Shown piece after piece: positions 14,774 through 22,086 of a DNA stretch of 28,428 nucleotides. Every line of letters begins with the position of its first letter. The stretch's first letter is position 1. The notes beneath the pieces were generated by a model. The model searched no databases. It was not told where the DNA came from and worked only from the letters and a program-made list of their open reading frames with translations. The position numbers and the translations under genes are program-made. The stretch comes from a virus: positions 1 to 28,428 of the IMG/VR virus record IMGVR_UViG_3300008448_000463. One strand, given 5' to 3'.

Positions 14774-15222
14774 TGAGTTCCGCGGGATCAGCCGACATCA
14801 TCCGTGTCACCGATGCGGTCGTTGACGAACTCAACGGCAGCGCGGGCATCTTTTCGCAGTCGTTCACCGCCGAGCGGAAGTACCTGGCGGAAATCGACCT
14901 CCAGACACTGAGCGGCATCAAGGTGTACGTGGTGCCGTTCTCGACGTCCCGTCAGGTCCGCAGCCGAAACGCCACGCGCCAGTGGGTCAAGGTGCAAATC
15001 GCCGTGCTGAGCAAGGTCGCCAATCTGTCGGTCGCCACCGTCGATCCGTTAATGGACCTAGTGCAGGAGATACGGGATTTCCTGCGGTTCCGACCGCTGG
15101 CCGCGACGCCCGGCTACGGCTGGCAGAACGACCAGAACGAGCCGGTCTACAGCGGCCAAGACCTCCATGAGAAGCGGCAATTCACGTCCATCGTCACGGT
15201 TGACTTTGTGAACACGGAATAA
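14773..15222 (+). CDS. Tail completion/terminator-like protein (149 aa)
   Basis: The ATG at 14773 shares a base with the previous stop (TGATG). The fold pattern is an N-terminal helix (VTDAVVDELNG), beta strands (KVYVVPF; WVKVQIAVLSKV), a helix (DPLMDLVQEIRDFLRF) and a final strand (RQFTSIVTVDFV). This is the helix-strand-helix-strand layout of gpU/gp17-type tail terminators that cap the tail tube and join it to the head. The position between connector and tail tube genes fits. The assignment is structural inference rather than recognised identity. Confidence 0.6.
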   Translation: MSSAGSADIIRVTDAVVDELNGSAGIFSQSFTAERKYLAEIDLQTLSGIKVYVVPFSTSRQVRSRNATRQWVKVQIAVLSKVANLSVATVDPLMDLVQEIRDFLRFRPLAATPGYGWQNDQNEPVYSGQDLHEKRQFTSIVTVDFVNTE

Positions 15223-15358
15223 CCGATGAATCTTCACGCTTCACTTTCTTCGGTCGCCCGCCTTTGCGCCCATTCCGTCGCGCTGCTGCTGCTTTGCGCG
15301 GTGATTTGGACCGGCCACCGATGGCTGCGAACAGTCGAGCAATTTCCTTGTTTGTCAT
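15194..15358 (-). CDS. Small basic 'RKGGRPKK' protein (54 aa)
   Basis: Minus strand, with ATG 15358 chosen over an earlier in-frame ATG because GGAG lies 5 nt upstream and the ATG overlaps the PolX stop (ATGA). MTNKEIARLFAAIGGRSKSPRKAAAARRNGRKGGRPKK is a recognised short phage/plasmid protein type with strongly basic helices and an AT-hook-like GGRPKK. It probably binds nucleic acid. It forms a two-gene minus-strand unit with the polymerase. The 3' end overlaps the convergent tail gene by 29 nt. Confidence 0.7.
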   Translation of the reverse strand: MTNKEIARLFAAIGGRSKSPRKAAAARRNGRKGGRPKKVKREDSSVIPCSQSQP

Positions 15359-15957
15359 GCAAACTCCAATTCCCATGTTTTGAAAACCTCGGGCAACTCG
15401 TACCCGCCGAACGGATCGGCGACGGGACGGAACGCATCGCGCTCCCGCGGTGTCACGTACTCGACGCCCAGCGCGGCGAAGATGTCACGCTCGGTACGGC
15501 TCGCCACGATCGTTTCGGTGTCACGGATAAACAGCCCGTACTGGCTCAACTTGTAGCCCATCCGTTTGGCGAACCCGCGCATACCCACATTGAAGTCGCC
15601 GCTGCCGGTCATCATCAACCGGCACGCGCCCTGGTCGAGTTCGCTGGCCTGCTTGAACTCGCACAGGAACAACCCGCCCACGGCGACCGACAACCATTTG
15701 CCGCCGCAGATGCGCACACGGCAATCGTAGTGCCGCTGAAGGCGATACAGTATCTCCAGCAACACCACCGGGTCTTGGCCGTCATCGGTCACCACCATGA
15801 TGTCGAGGTCACCAATCGTGGCGCGCCCGCGGCGCATCGACCCGAGAACCTCGTGGGGGATGTCCCCGATGATTTCCGACAACTCCGCGCAAAAGGCGTC
15901 CGCCTCGGCGCGCGTTCGTCTTTCAAGTTTGTAACCCATGGCCGAAACGTAACCCAT
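15355..15957 (-). CDS. Minimal family X DNA polymerase/nucleotidyltransferase (200 aa)
   Basis: Minus strand, in the middle of rightward tail genes. The palm motif GSMRRGRATIGDLDIMVV (G39-S40, D50, D52) is the Pol beta-type GS...D.D site. LMMTGSGDFNVGMRGFAKRMGYKLSQYGLF (nt 15528-15617) matches the 'TGS..HN..LR..A...G..L...GL' block, and TERDIFAALGVEYVTPRERD (nt 15433-15492) the C-terminal 'T.E.D.F..LGL.Y..P..R' block. The N-terminal lyase and helix-hairpin-helix domains are missing, giving a size close to the African swine fever virus enzyme. The third catalytic Asp appears to be Glu (E100 in FLCEFKQ). The start is 15957 or 15939; no good ribosome site is visible for either. A repair or end-filling role is possible. 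Confidence 0.85.
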   Translation of the reverse strand: MGYVSAMGYKLERRTRAEADAFCAELSEIIGDIPHEVLGSMRRGRATIGDLDIMVVTDDGQDPVVLLEILYRLQRHYDCRVRICGGKWLSVAVGGLFLCEFKQASELDQGACRLMMTGSGDFNVGMRGFAKRMGYKLSQYGLFIRDTETIVASRTERDIFAALGVEYVTPRERDAFRPVADPFGGYELPEVFKTWELEFA

Positions 15958-15989
15958 CCCGTTGGGTTTTGCAAGGGGGATTTTCCGGG

Positions 15990-16553
15990 ATGAACTTGAC
16001 CCCGCAAAACACCCAGTTGACGGCTCCGATGCGGTTCACGCTGGAGCCGGCCAAGTCCAATTTCTTCGACCGCAAGAAAATCATCGACGAGATCGGCGCC
16101 GCTCGCGCCAAGGTCACGGCGCAGCAAGGCAACTTTGTGATGAAGGCGGCACGTCGATTGATTCGTCCGCCTCCAAGCGAGAGGGTCCGAAAGAAGATTT
16201 TGTCGGGCAAAGAAACCAACGCCAAGGACGACCGTGATTTCCTCATCAAGCACGCATCCGCCGGCAACCCGCCGTACTCGCAGACCGGCCTGCTGCGCAA
16301 GTTCATTTTGTACGCGTGGGACTCCGCGTCACTGACCACGCTCATCGGACCAGTTTTGTTGACCGGCCAAAACATGGGCACCGCGCCGGCCACGCTCGAA
16401 TACGGCGGCCCTGCCACCGTTCCGATTTACAGCCAGCGAGAGGGCCGACGCATCTGGAAGGACGTCAACTTGCGGCCCCGTCCGTACATGGCGCCCGCGC
16501 TCAACGCGTCGCTGCCTCGCCTCGCCGAAATCTGGAGGGACAAGATCAAGTGA
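15990..16553 (+). CDS. Head-tail connector / minor tail protein (gp10/Z-like, 187 aa)
   Basis: ATG 15990 is preferred over the TTG at 15969, with GGGGGA about 8 nt upstream. The protein has a basic helical N-terminal half (FFDRKKIIDEIGAARAKVTAQQGNFVMKAARRLIR, nt 16062-16166). A beta-rich C-terminal half includes LLRKFILYAWD, LIGPVLLTG, ATLEYGGPA and RPRPYMAPALNASLPRLAEIW. The 'IGP......A..LEYGG...RPYM.PAL' series is characteristic of phage head-tail joining and tail-completion proteins (HK97 gp10 type). It follows the inverted polymerase insert and precedes the tail tube gene, as expected for lambda Z-type position. Role assigned by pattern and location. Confidence 0.72.
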   Translation: MNLTPQNTQLTAPMRFTLEPAKSNFFDRKKIIDEIGAARAKVTAQQGNFVMKAARRLIRPPPSERVRKKILSGKETNAKDDRDFLIKHASAGNPPYSQTGLLRKFILYAWDSASLTTLIGPVLLTGQNMGTAPATLEYGGPATVPIYSQREGRRIWKDVNLRPRPYMAPALNASLPRLAEIWRDKIK

Positions 16554-16564
16554 GTCCCTCCCAT

Positions 16565-16603
16565 AACCAACCAACCAACCGCCCCGCGAGGGGACAGAAG
16601 GAG
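16565..16603 (+). promoter_or_regulatory. AACC-repeat leader, GNRA hairpin and strong RBS of the tail-tube gene
   Basis: AACCAACCAACCAACC (16565-16580) is followed by CCCC-GCGA-GGGG (16582-16593), a 4-bp stem capped by a GNRA tetraloop. AGAAGGAG (16596-16603) then lies 7 nt before ATG 16611. The layout parallels the scaffold and capsid leaders. Confidence 0.65.
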
Positions 16604-16610
16604 TAAAATC

Positions 16611-17048
16611 ATGGCTTACGTATTGGGCTTGGACGCCAAGCTATACCGTAACACCGCGACCTGGGGTTCCCCGTCGTGGGATGAGTTCACCAACGTCAAG
16701 GATGTGAAGCTGAACCTGCAAAAAGCCGAAGCCGACACGACCACACGCGGCGGCAACGGCTGGCGCAGCAAGACCGGCACGCTCAAGGAAGGCAGCATCG
16801 AGTTCACGATGGTGTGGGATCCGGGTGGCACCGATTTCGAGGCGGTCAAAAACGCGTTCTTCAACGACACGCTGCTTGACCTCGCCGTCCTCGATGGCGC
16901 CTACGCCAGCGGCAACGGTCTGCGCGCCGAGTTCAGCGTGCTCGACTTCAGCCGTGACGAGCCTCTCGAAGATGTGCTGACGGCAACCGTCAAACTCGGC
17001 ATTGGCTACTCGTCGAACACGCCCGAGTGGTGGACGAACGGCTCATAG
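16611..17048 (+). CDS. Major tail tube protein (145 aa)
   Basis: I recognise this as a short tail-tube type: MAYVLGLDAKLYR, NVKDVKLNLQKAEADTTTRGGNGWRSKTGTLKEGSIEF (nt 16693-16806), MVWDPGGTDFEAVKNAF, LAVLDG and FSRDEPLEDVLTATVKL. These strands match the conserved beta-sandwich subunit that stacks into the siphovirus tail tube. A strong Shine-Dalgarno and the AACC leader fit a high-copy protein. The chaperone gene starts 2 nt after its stop and the tape measure gene follows. The length is normal for this subgroup and there is no Ig-like C-terminal extension. Confidence 0.9.
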   Translation: MAYVLGLDAKLYRNTATWGSPSWDEFTNVKDVKLNLQKAEADTTTRGGNGWRSKTGTLKEGSIEFTMVWDPGGTDFEAVKNAFFNDTLLDLAVLDGAYASGNGLRAEFSVLDFSRDEPLEDVLTATVKLGIGYSSNTPEWWTNGS

Positions 17049-17050
17049 TC

Positions 17051-17509
17051 ATGGCCACATTTCTGGACAACCAGAATCGCAAGTGGACGGTGGAGATCAA
17101 CCTCTCCACCGTCCGACGCGTCAAGACGTTGACCGGGGTGGACATCCTGGCCGAGACGGGTAGCGGCAAACTGTTCGAGCGGCTCGCTAACGATCCGATC
17201 ATGTTGTGCGATGTGCTTTATGCCGTCGTGCAGCCCCAGTGTGAGAAGGCCGTGCCGGTCGTCACCGACGAGGATTTCGGTGCGGCGTTGTCAGGTGACT
17301 CCATCGCCACGGCCACCGACGCGTTGCTGCAAGGGATCGTCGATTTTTTCCCGTCAGCCCGCCGCGCCCTGCTCCAGAAGATTCTGACGAAAAGCAAGGA
17401 ACTGGACAGCGCGATGATGCGGGCGAGCGAGGAAAAGGTGGACGCGGCGATGGCGGAGTTGATGAGCCGAATCTCTGGCGCGACATCTGGATCCTTGCCG
17501 GCATCGTAG
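17051..17509 (+). CDS. Tail assembly chaperone, gpG-like frame (152 aa)
   Basis: The ATG at 17051 lies 2 nt after the tail-tube stop. MATFLDNQNRKWTVEINLSTVRRVKTLTGVDIL (nt 17051-17149) is a typical start of tail chaperones that bind the tape measure protein before tube assembly. A helical middle and a Glu/Lys/Ala-rich C-terminal helix (SEEKVDAAMAELMSRI) follow. After about residue 137 the sequence becomes Gly/Ser-rich and stops, while the -1 frame becomes well-formed protein, so part of the product is probably extended by frameshifting into the gpT-like frame. Confidence 0.82.
   Translation: MATFLDNQNRKWTVEINLSTVRRVKTLTGVDILAETGSGKLFERLANDPIMLCDVLYAVVQPQCEKAVPVVTDEDFGAALSGDSIATATDALLQGIVDFFPSARRALLQKILTKSKELDSAMMRASEEKVDAAMAELMSRISGATSGSLPAS
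17431..17437 (+). promoter_or_regulatory. Candidate -1 frameshift heptamer G GAA AAG
   Basis: In the chaperone frame the codons read GAG GAA AAG GTG. The heptamer GGAAAAG allows Lys-tRNA re-pairing on AAA after a -1 slip, while the P-site pairing is imperfect. The new frame continues with a Gly-rich linker (GGRGDGGVDEP) into NLWRDIWILAG. It is the best site I could find between 17380 and 17470, but it is not canonical. Confidence 0.4.
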
Positions 17510-17754
17510 GCATTGACCCGCTGCCGTTGACGCTGCGGGAGCTTTGCTGGATGGCCGAGGGCCGACGCCGCGAGAACTGGGACCACACGGCAAGCGTTCT
17601 TTGTCTGACAGCGAATGTAAACCGCGACCCGAAGAAAGCGGCATTTCGTCCCGTTGACTTCCATCCGTTCATGCAGCGGATGGAAAAGAAGAAGGTCAGC
17701 AAGGACGAGCAGTTCAACGAACTCAAATCGTTTTTCGTGAAACGGAAGAAATAA
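17437..17754 (+). CDS. gpT-like extension of the tail assembly chaperone (-1 frame)
   Basis: This frame has no convincing start of its own: a TTG at 17527 would discard EPNLWRDIWILAGIVGIDPLPL, which is clearly good protein sequence and typical of the 'W..IW..AG..GI.P...TLRELWWMAEGR' block of these proteins. TLRELCWMAEGRRRENWDHTASVLC and a Lys-rich C-terminus follow. The family is the second half of the G/GT pair, produced as a fusion by a -1 frameshift, giving a product of about 234 aa from 17051. The stop is 4 nt before the tape measure gene. In lambda the GT fusion recruits tail tube subunits to the tape measure. Confidence 0.75.
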   Translation, partial: GGRGDGGVDEPNLWRDIWILAGIVGIDPLPLTLRELCWMAEGRRRENWDHTASVLCLTANVNRDPKKAAFRPVDFHPFMQRMEKKKVSKDEQFNELKSFFVKRKK

Positions 17755-17758
17755 CAAT

Positions 17759-19849
17759 ATGGCAGGCGCACAAGGAATCAGAGCCGGCAGGGCATTCGTC
17801 GAGATCGGCGTTGACACCACCAAGCTGGGGCAGGGGTTGAACCTTGCCAAGGCACGGTTGAAAGATTTCGGCGAGGGACTCAAGACGGTCGGTAAAGGCA
17901 TCATGACCGGCGGAGCCGCCGCGGTGGGCGCGCTGGGAGGGGCCGCACTGCTGTTCTCAAAGATCGGCGACGATATTGCCAAGATGGGCGAGAGGACCGG
18001 GACCACCACCGAGTTTCTTTCCACGATGAAGTTCGCCACCGACCAGAGCGGGTCCTCGTTGGAGGATTTGGAAAAGGGGTTGCGCCAAATGAACAAGGCG
18101 ATGGTGGAAGGTGCTGACGGGTCCAAATCGTACCAGGACGCATTCGCCAAGCTCGGGGTGAACATTTCCGACCTGCAATCCATGAACGTGGAGGACCGAT
18201 TCTACGCGGTAGCTGATGCGATTTCCAAGGTGGTGGATCCCGGTGAGCGGTCGGCACTGGCGATGGAACTGCTTGGGAGGGCAGGAACCAAGTTGCTGCC
18301 GTTGATGAAAGACGGTGCTGCCGGCATGAAGTTGTTGCAGGACGAGGCGCGCAGCCTCGGGTTGGAGATGAGCGGGCAGACCGCCAAGGACGCCGAGGAA
18401 CTGAACGACGCCATCGGGCGGGTCAAATCGCAGTTGACCGCCGCGGCGTATTCGGTCGGCGCGGCACTGGCGCCCGCCATCGTTGAACTCTCCAAACGCA
18501 TCACACCGATCCTCGCCCGAATCATCGAGTGGGTCCAAGCCAACGCGGGGCTGATCGTCTCGGGCGCGAAGATGGCGCTCATCGTCACCGCGCTCGGTGG
18601 CGCGCTGTTCGGACTCGGACAGGCGATTCTGTGGGCGGTGTCGGCAGGGAGCGCACTCGCCGCCGCGTGGACGTTCATCACCGGGGTCATCTCGGCGGCT
18701 GGGGCGGTCATTGCCGGCATCGGCGCGCCGATCCTCATTGCCGTCGGCATCATCGCCGCCGCTGCCGTGGCGTTCGTAATTTGGCGTCAGGAAATCACCA
18801 CGTTCGTCTCAGAGGTCGTCCAGGGGATGCAGTTGACCGAAGGTGTCATCGGGGACGTTACGACCACCGTGGTGGGCTATTTCGCCAACCTGTTCGGGTT
18901 CCTCGCGGCAGGTTGGTCTCAACTGGTCACCGACACGCAGACGGCCATGGGCGGAATTGCTGACGCGTTGAAAGCGGGCGACCTGATGCTGGCCGCCCAA
19001 ATCCTGTGGGCGTTCATCAAACTGGAATGGGCGCGCGGTGTGGCGTTCGTGAGTGATATCTGGCAGGTACTGAAGGCGACCGGGCTGACCCTCTTCACCG
19101 AGTTGAAGTTTGCCGTCATCGAACGGATCAGCGAATTGTCCACCGCCATCGCATCCATCTGGATTGATATGACCGCGGGGATGGCGGCGGTGTTCAGCAA
19201 TTTCGTCACGCCGTTCCTGGAAAAATGGTACACGATTCAGGGTGAGATCGAGAAGATCATCCTCAAAATCATGTCCTTGTGGAATGACGCGCTTGACCTC
19301 GACACGGAGAATAAGACCATTGACGCGGAGGTAAAGACGAAAATCGAGGCGTTACGAAAAGAGAACGAGGCCAAGAACGCCAACTACAACGATCAGAAGA
19401 CAGCCAACGAGCAGATGTTCCAGCAAGAGAAGGTTCAGAACGCCGCGCTCAAAGAGCAGGAGTTACAGGCTATTGAAGACAACCGCAACGCGGCAATCAC
19501 GGCCAGCGACCAGAAGGTGAGGGGGTTAGAGAAGGATCTTGCCGGTCTGCGCGAGAAAGCCGCCAACGCGGTGGAGAGCGGCGCGGCCCAAGCAGAAGAC
19601 GGCGGGTTGTCTCCCATCCAGCCGTTGACCACACCATCCATCACCGTCACCGACAACCAGATCGCTGAGAACATCACCCGCGCTGTTACCGGCACGCTCA
19701 GCGGGTTCGGCGCGTCATTTGCCGGCTTCACCGCAGGCGCGGACGCCAACGAACGCCGCGTCGAACAGGCTCAACTCGAAACGGCCAAGAACACCAAACG
19801 CATCGCCGACAAGATGGACGATGCCGAACCGATCGGATTCGAGGCATAG
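17759..19849 (+). CDS. Tape measure protein (696 aa)
   Basis: This protein sets tail length and later helps DNA enter the host cell. It opens with AGRAFVEIGVDTTKLGQGLNLAKARLKDFGEGLKTVGKGIM (nt 17780-17902), the classic start of TP901-type tape measures. Residues about 260-341 are a long hydrophobic stretch with several potential membrane helices (ALIVTALGGALFGLGQAILW; AAGAVIAGIGAPILIAVGII). Residues about 495-610 are strongly coiled-coil and charged (VKTKIEALRKENEAKNANYN), and the C-terminus is Thr/Ala-rich. At roughly 0.15 nm per residue the length predicts a tail of about 100 nm; that rule is general and the figure is an estimate. No lysozyme or peptidase domain is seen. Confidence 0.92.
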   Translation: MAGAQGIRAGRAFVEIGVDTTKLGQGLNLAKARLKDFGEGLKTVGKGIMTGGAAAVGALGGAALLFSKIGDDIAKMGERTGTTTEFLSTMKFATDQSGSSLEDLEKGLRQMNKAMVEGADGSKSYQDAFAKLGVNISDLQSMNVEDRFYAVADAISKVVDPGERSALAMELLGRAGTKLLPLMKDGAAGMKLLQDEARSLGLEMSGQTAKDAEELNDAIGRVKSQLTAAAYSVGAALAPAIVELSKRITPILARIIEWVQANAGLIVSGAKMALIVTALGGALFGLGQAILWAVSAGSALAAAWTFITGVISAAGAVIAGIGAPILIAVGIIAAAAVAFVIWRQEITTFVSEVVQGMQLTEGVIGDVTTTVVGYFANLFGFLAAGWSQLVTDTQTAMGGIADALKAGDLMLAAQILWAFIKLEWARGVAFVSDIWQVLKATGLTLFTELKFAVIERISELSTAIASIWIDMTAGMAAVFSNFVTPFLEKWYTIQGEIEKIILKIMSLWNDALDLDTENKTIDAEVKTKIEALRKENEAKNANYNDQKTANEQMFQQEKVQNAALKEQELQAIEDNRNAAITASDQKVRGLEKDLAGLREKAANAVESGAAQAEDGGLSPIQPLTTPSITVTDNQIAENITRAVTGTLSGFGASFAGFTAGADANERRVEQAQLETAKNTKRIADKMDDAEPIGFEA

Positions 19850-19858
19850 CACAACACC

Positions 19859-20683
19859 ATGGCCATCACCTGCGAAGAACGGATCAATTCACCACGGATC
19901 ACCCAGGGCACCGACCGTGTGTCCATCGAGCGGCAGTTCGTCATCAAGGGAACGGCCAGTTACGCGGACGCGTTGGACGCTCTCGACTCGGCGGCAGGCG
20001 CGTCATTCACCATCGGCACCGGGTCAACGTCCGTCGATTACTCCCGCCAAGAAATCTCCATCGAACCCGAGAGCGAGGACTTGTGGAACGGGTCGGCGAG
20101 GTACGGGTCCAACGATGCGACGGGTGGCGGGTCTGGCGAGGTGGGGGATTCGTCCTACTCGTTTGACACGGGCGGGGGGAGTCAGCACATCACACAGACA
20201 TCGACGTGGACATCCTACCCCGGCACCAGCAGCGGCTCACCTGATTTCGACGGGGCCATCGGGTTTGACGGGCAGAACGTGAACGGGGTGGACGTGGTGA
20301 TCCCGCAGTATCAATGGTCGGAGACGCACATCAAATCCGCCGCCAGCATTTCCGACTCGTACAAGCAGACGGTGGCGGGACTGACCGGCAAGGTCAACAA
20401 TGCATCTTTCAAGGGGTTCGCCGCGGGGTCGGTGTTGTTCCTTGGCGCCAGCGGCACACGCACGGGGACCGAGAAGTGGTCGGTCACCTACAAGTTCGCC
20501 TACAGCCCGAACCAGTCCAACCTGTCAGTGGGGTCCATCACCGGCATCACCAAGCAGGGGTGGCAGTACCTGTGGGTCTTGTGGGAGGACCAAGCCGGCA
20601 CCGACCAAATTCTCAAGGCGCCGAAGGCCGTGTACGTCCACACCATTTACGAGAGCGGGGACTTCAGCAACCTGAGCCTGTAA
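19859..20683 (+). CDS. Distal tail protein, Ser/Gly/Thr-rich (274 aa)
   Basis: The ATG at 19859 follows the tape measure stop by 9 nt without a strong ribosome site. The protein has an N-terminal beta-rich region (VSIERQFVIKGTASYADALDAL), a Gly/Ser-rich central part (ATGGGSGEVGDSSYSFDTGGG), and a C-terminal region with WSVTYKFAYSPNQSN, WQYLWVLWED and YVHTIYESGDFSNL. I associate this layout with tail proteins next to tape measure genes in planctomycete-type prophages; the resemblance is from memory. It is probably a component of the tail tip or distal tube. There is no enzyme motif. The abundant Ser/Thr/Asn makes it a possible glycan acceptor for the cargo glycosyltransferases, but this is speculative. 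Confidence 0.65.
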   Translation: MAITCEERINSPRITQGTDRVSIERQFVIKGTASYADALDALDSAAGASFTIGTGSTSVDYSRQEISIEPESEDLWNGSARYGSNDATGGGSGEVGDSSYSFDTGGGSQHITQTSTWTSYPGTSSGSPDFDGAIGFDGQNVNGVDVVIPQYQWSETHIKSAASISDSYKQTVAGLTGKVNNASFKGFAAGSVLFLGASGTRTGTEKWSVTYKFAYSPNQSNLSVGSITGITKQGWQYLWVLWEDQAGTDQILKAPKAVYVHTIYESGDFSNLSL

Positions 20684-20686
20684 CCA

Positions 20687-21373
20687 ATGCCAGCATTCAA
20701 GAAAGTCCATCAAGGCGGCAGACTCCGCATCAGCGCGTCCGACTACAACGGTGCGATGGACGCGGCGTCTTGGTTCGACAAGAACCAGAGGTCATTGACC
20801 TCCCAGTTCAACGGCGCGTTCGGTTACTCGCAGATCGCCCTCGTCAAAAACAACTGCGGCGAGGACCGCCAACGGTTTGAAATCCTCGGCATCGGCGGGG
20901 TGGTGCTTTCCCCGTCAACCGCCGAGGCTGGGTTTCTTGAAAAGATTTGCGTGACCGGCGTGACACCCGTGGTCGGCACCCACGACCACGCGTTCGTCGT
21001 GCTGCTCGAACCGATCGCCGACGGCAAGATCGGGCGTTGCATGATCGACGGGGTGACACCCGCCCGCGTCACCATCACCACGCCGTCAGGATCCACGGAC
21101 TCATACGCGGGGATTTCCGACTCCAGCATGTCGCCCTACACCCTCGTCACCGGCGCGAGCGGCGGCGCCCAGGTATTGTGGAGCGGGCCGGGCGGGTCAA
21201 CGGATGACTGGGCGCTGATCCGCATCCGCAGCGGCACGCTCGGCGTCGAGACGGAGACTGTGGTGGTGGCGGAGATCATCGACGGACCAGACAGCGACGG
21301 CTGTTACACAGTCCAGCCCCGCACGATCCAAGCCGTGTACACGGGCAGTGGCAGCGGGTCGGGGAGTGTGTAA
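20687..21373 (+). CDS. Tail-associated structural protein (228 aa)
   Basis: ATG 20687, 3 nt after the previous stop. The protein reads RLRISASDYNGAMDAASWF, NCGEDRQRFEILGIGGVVLSPS, then HDHAFVVLLEPIADGKIGRCMIDGVTPARVTI (nt 20980-21075) and GGAQVLWSGPGGSTDDWALIRI. The 'R.AVLG....P......F......F.VL.EPI..G.IGR....G....RV......A.......L..G..GGAQILW......W.LVR' series is a type I associate with prophages of Planctomycetota; it is likely a tail or fibre base protein. The C-terminus ends in a (GS) repeat, which looks like a flexible linker end. No catalytic site is visible. Confidence 0.68.
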   Translation: MPAFKKVHQGGRLRISASDYNGAMDAASWFDKNQRSLTSQFNGAFGYSQIALVKNNCGEDRQRFEILGIGGVVLSPSTAEAGFLEKICVTGVTPVVGTHDHAFVVLLEPIADGKIGRCMIDGVTPARVTITTPSGSTDSYAGISDSSMSPYTLVTGASGGAQVLWSGPGGSTDDWALIRIRSGTLGVETETVVVAEIIDGPDSDGCYTVQPRTIQAVYTGSGSGSGSV

Positions 21374-21375
21374 CG

Positions 21376-22086
21376 ATGGCCGGCAACTTCAATCAGTCTG
21401 GGTGCGCGCCCTGTTGTGGTGGTGGCGGTGACGGTGACACCGGGAGCGGCACCGGGTGCGCGTGCAACAAGTACGATATACGCACCAACAACTCATGGGA
21501 TGTGTTTCGGGGCGTGGTGGACGGGTTCTATGAGCCATTCCGAGAAACTGATTATCTCGTCCAACTCTGCAACTCGATGACGATCATCCCTCCCAACCCG
21601 TATGATGACGTGCCGTATGTCGGTTGCCGTCCGTACATGGGGATGGACATTGCATTCAATGATGAGTTTTTCGGGTTTGCGGATAATTACCAACCCTGCG
21701 CCAGTGGCTTCGGGTCTTTGTCGGTGGTGGTTGACGGGGTTCCATTCACCATACAAACCGGCTTCAACTTCCGGTATGACTGGGGGTCTCCGTGGCATAG
21801 AGTGTACGATGGATACAGCAAACCGATCACGTTCACGGCGTCGGGGTTGACGGCAACAGAGTTGGATGTGATCGATGGGGTTCCCGTCGGGATCACCTCG
21901 ACATCGGGCGACCCGGACGATTTTATCTCACCATCCTGCGGCTCGTCATTCGTCAAGACCGGGAAGGTGTGTGAACCCGGCAATACCGACCGCTTTTCAT
22001 GGCTTTGCCCGTTTCTCACGACACACTCACTTGTCGCCCGGTTCCGATTCGACACCTCCGTCATGAGGCCCCCCCTATGCCCGTGA
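21376..22086 (+). CDS. Cys-rich tail-region protein (236 aa)
   Basis: ATG 21376 is 2 nt after the previous stop. The N-terminus is unusual: GCAPCCGGGGDGDTGSGTGCACN packs five cysteines in a Gly-rich stretch. The body is aromatic and Pro-rich (WDVFRGVVDGFYEPF; PNPYDDVPYVGCRPYMGMDIAFNDEFFGF) with further cysteines (CASGFG, PSCGSS, KVCEPG, WLCPF). It has 13 or so cysteines in total, more than any neighbour. They could bind metal or form disulfides in an extracellular virion part. I do not recognise the family. It overlaps the next gene by 10 nt. Confidence 0.6.
   Translation: MAGNFNQSGCAPCCGGGGDGDTGSGTGCACNKYDIRTNNSWDVFRGVVDGFYEPFRETDYLVQLCNSMTIIPPNPYDDVPYVGCRPYMGMDIAFNDEFFGFADNYQPCASGFGSLSVVVDGVPFTIQTGFNFRYDWGSPWHRVYDGYSKPITFTASGLTATELDVIDGVPVGITSTSGDPDDFISPSCGSSFVKTGKVCEPGNTDRFSWLCPFLTTHSLVARFRFDTSVMRPPLCP

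Noticed and set aside
15226-15993. Plus-strand 255-codon ORF opposite the family X polymerase
   Set aside because: The minus strand encodes clear polymerase motifs; the + strand reading is His/Ala/Val-rich without motifs.
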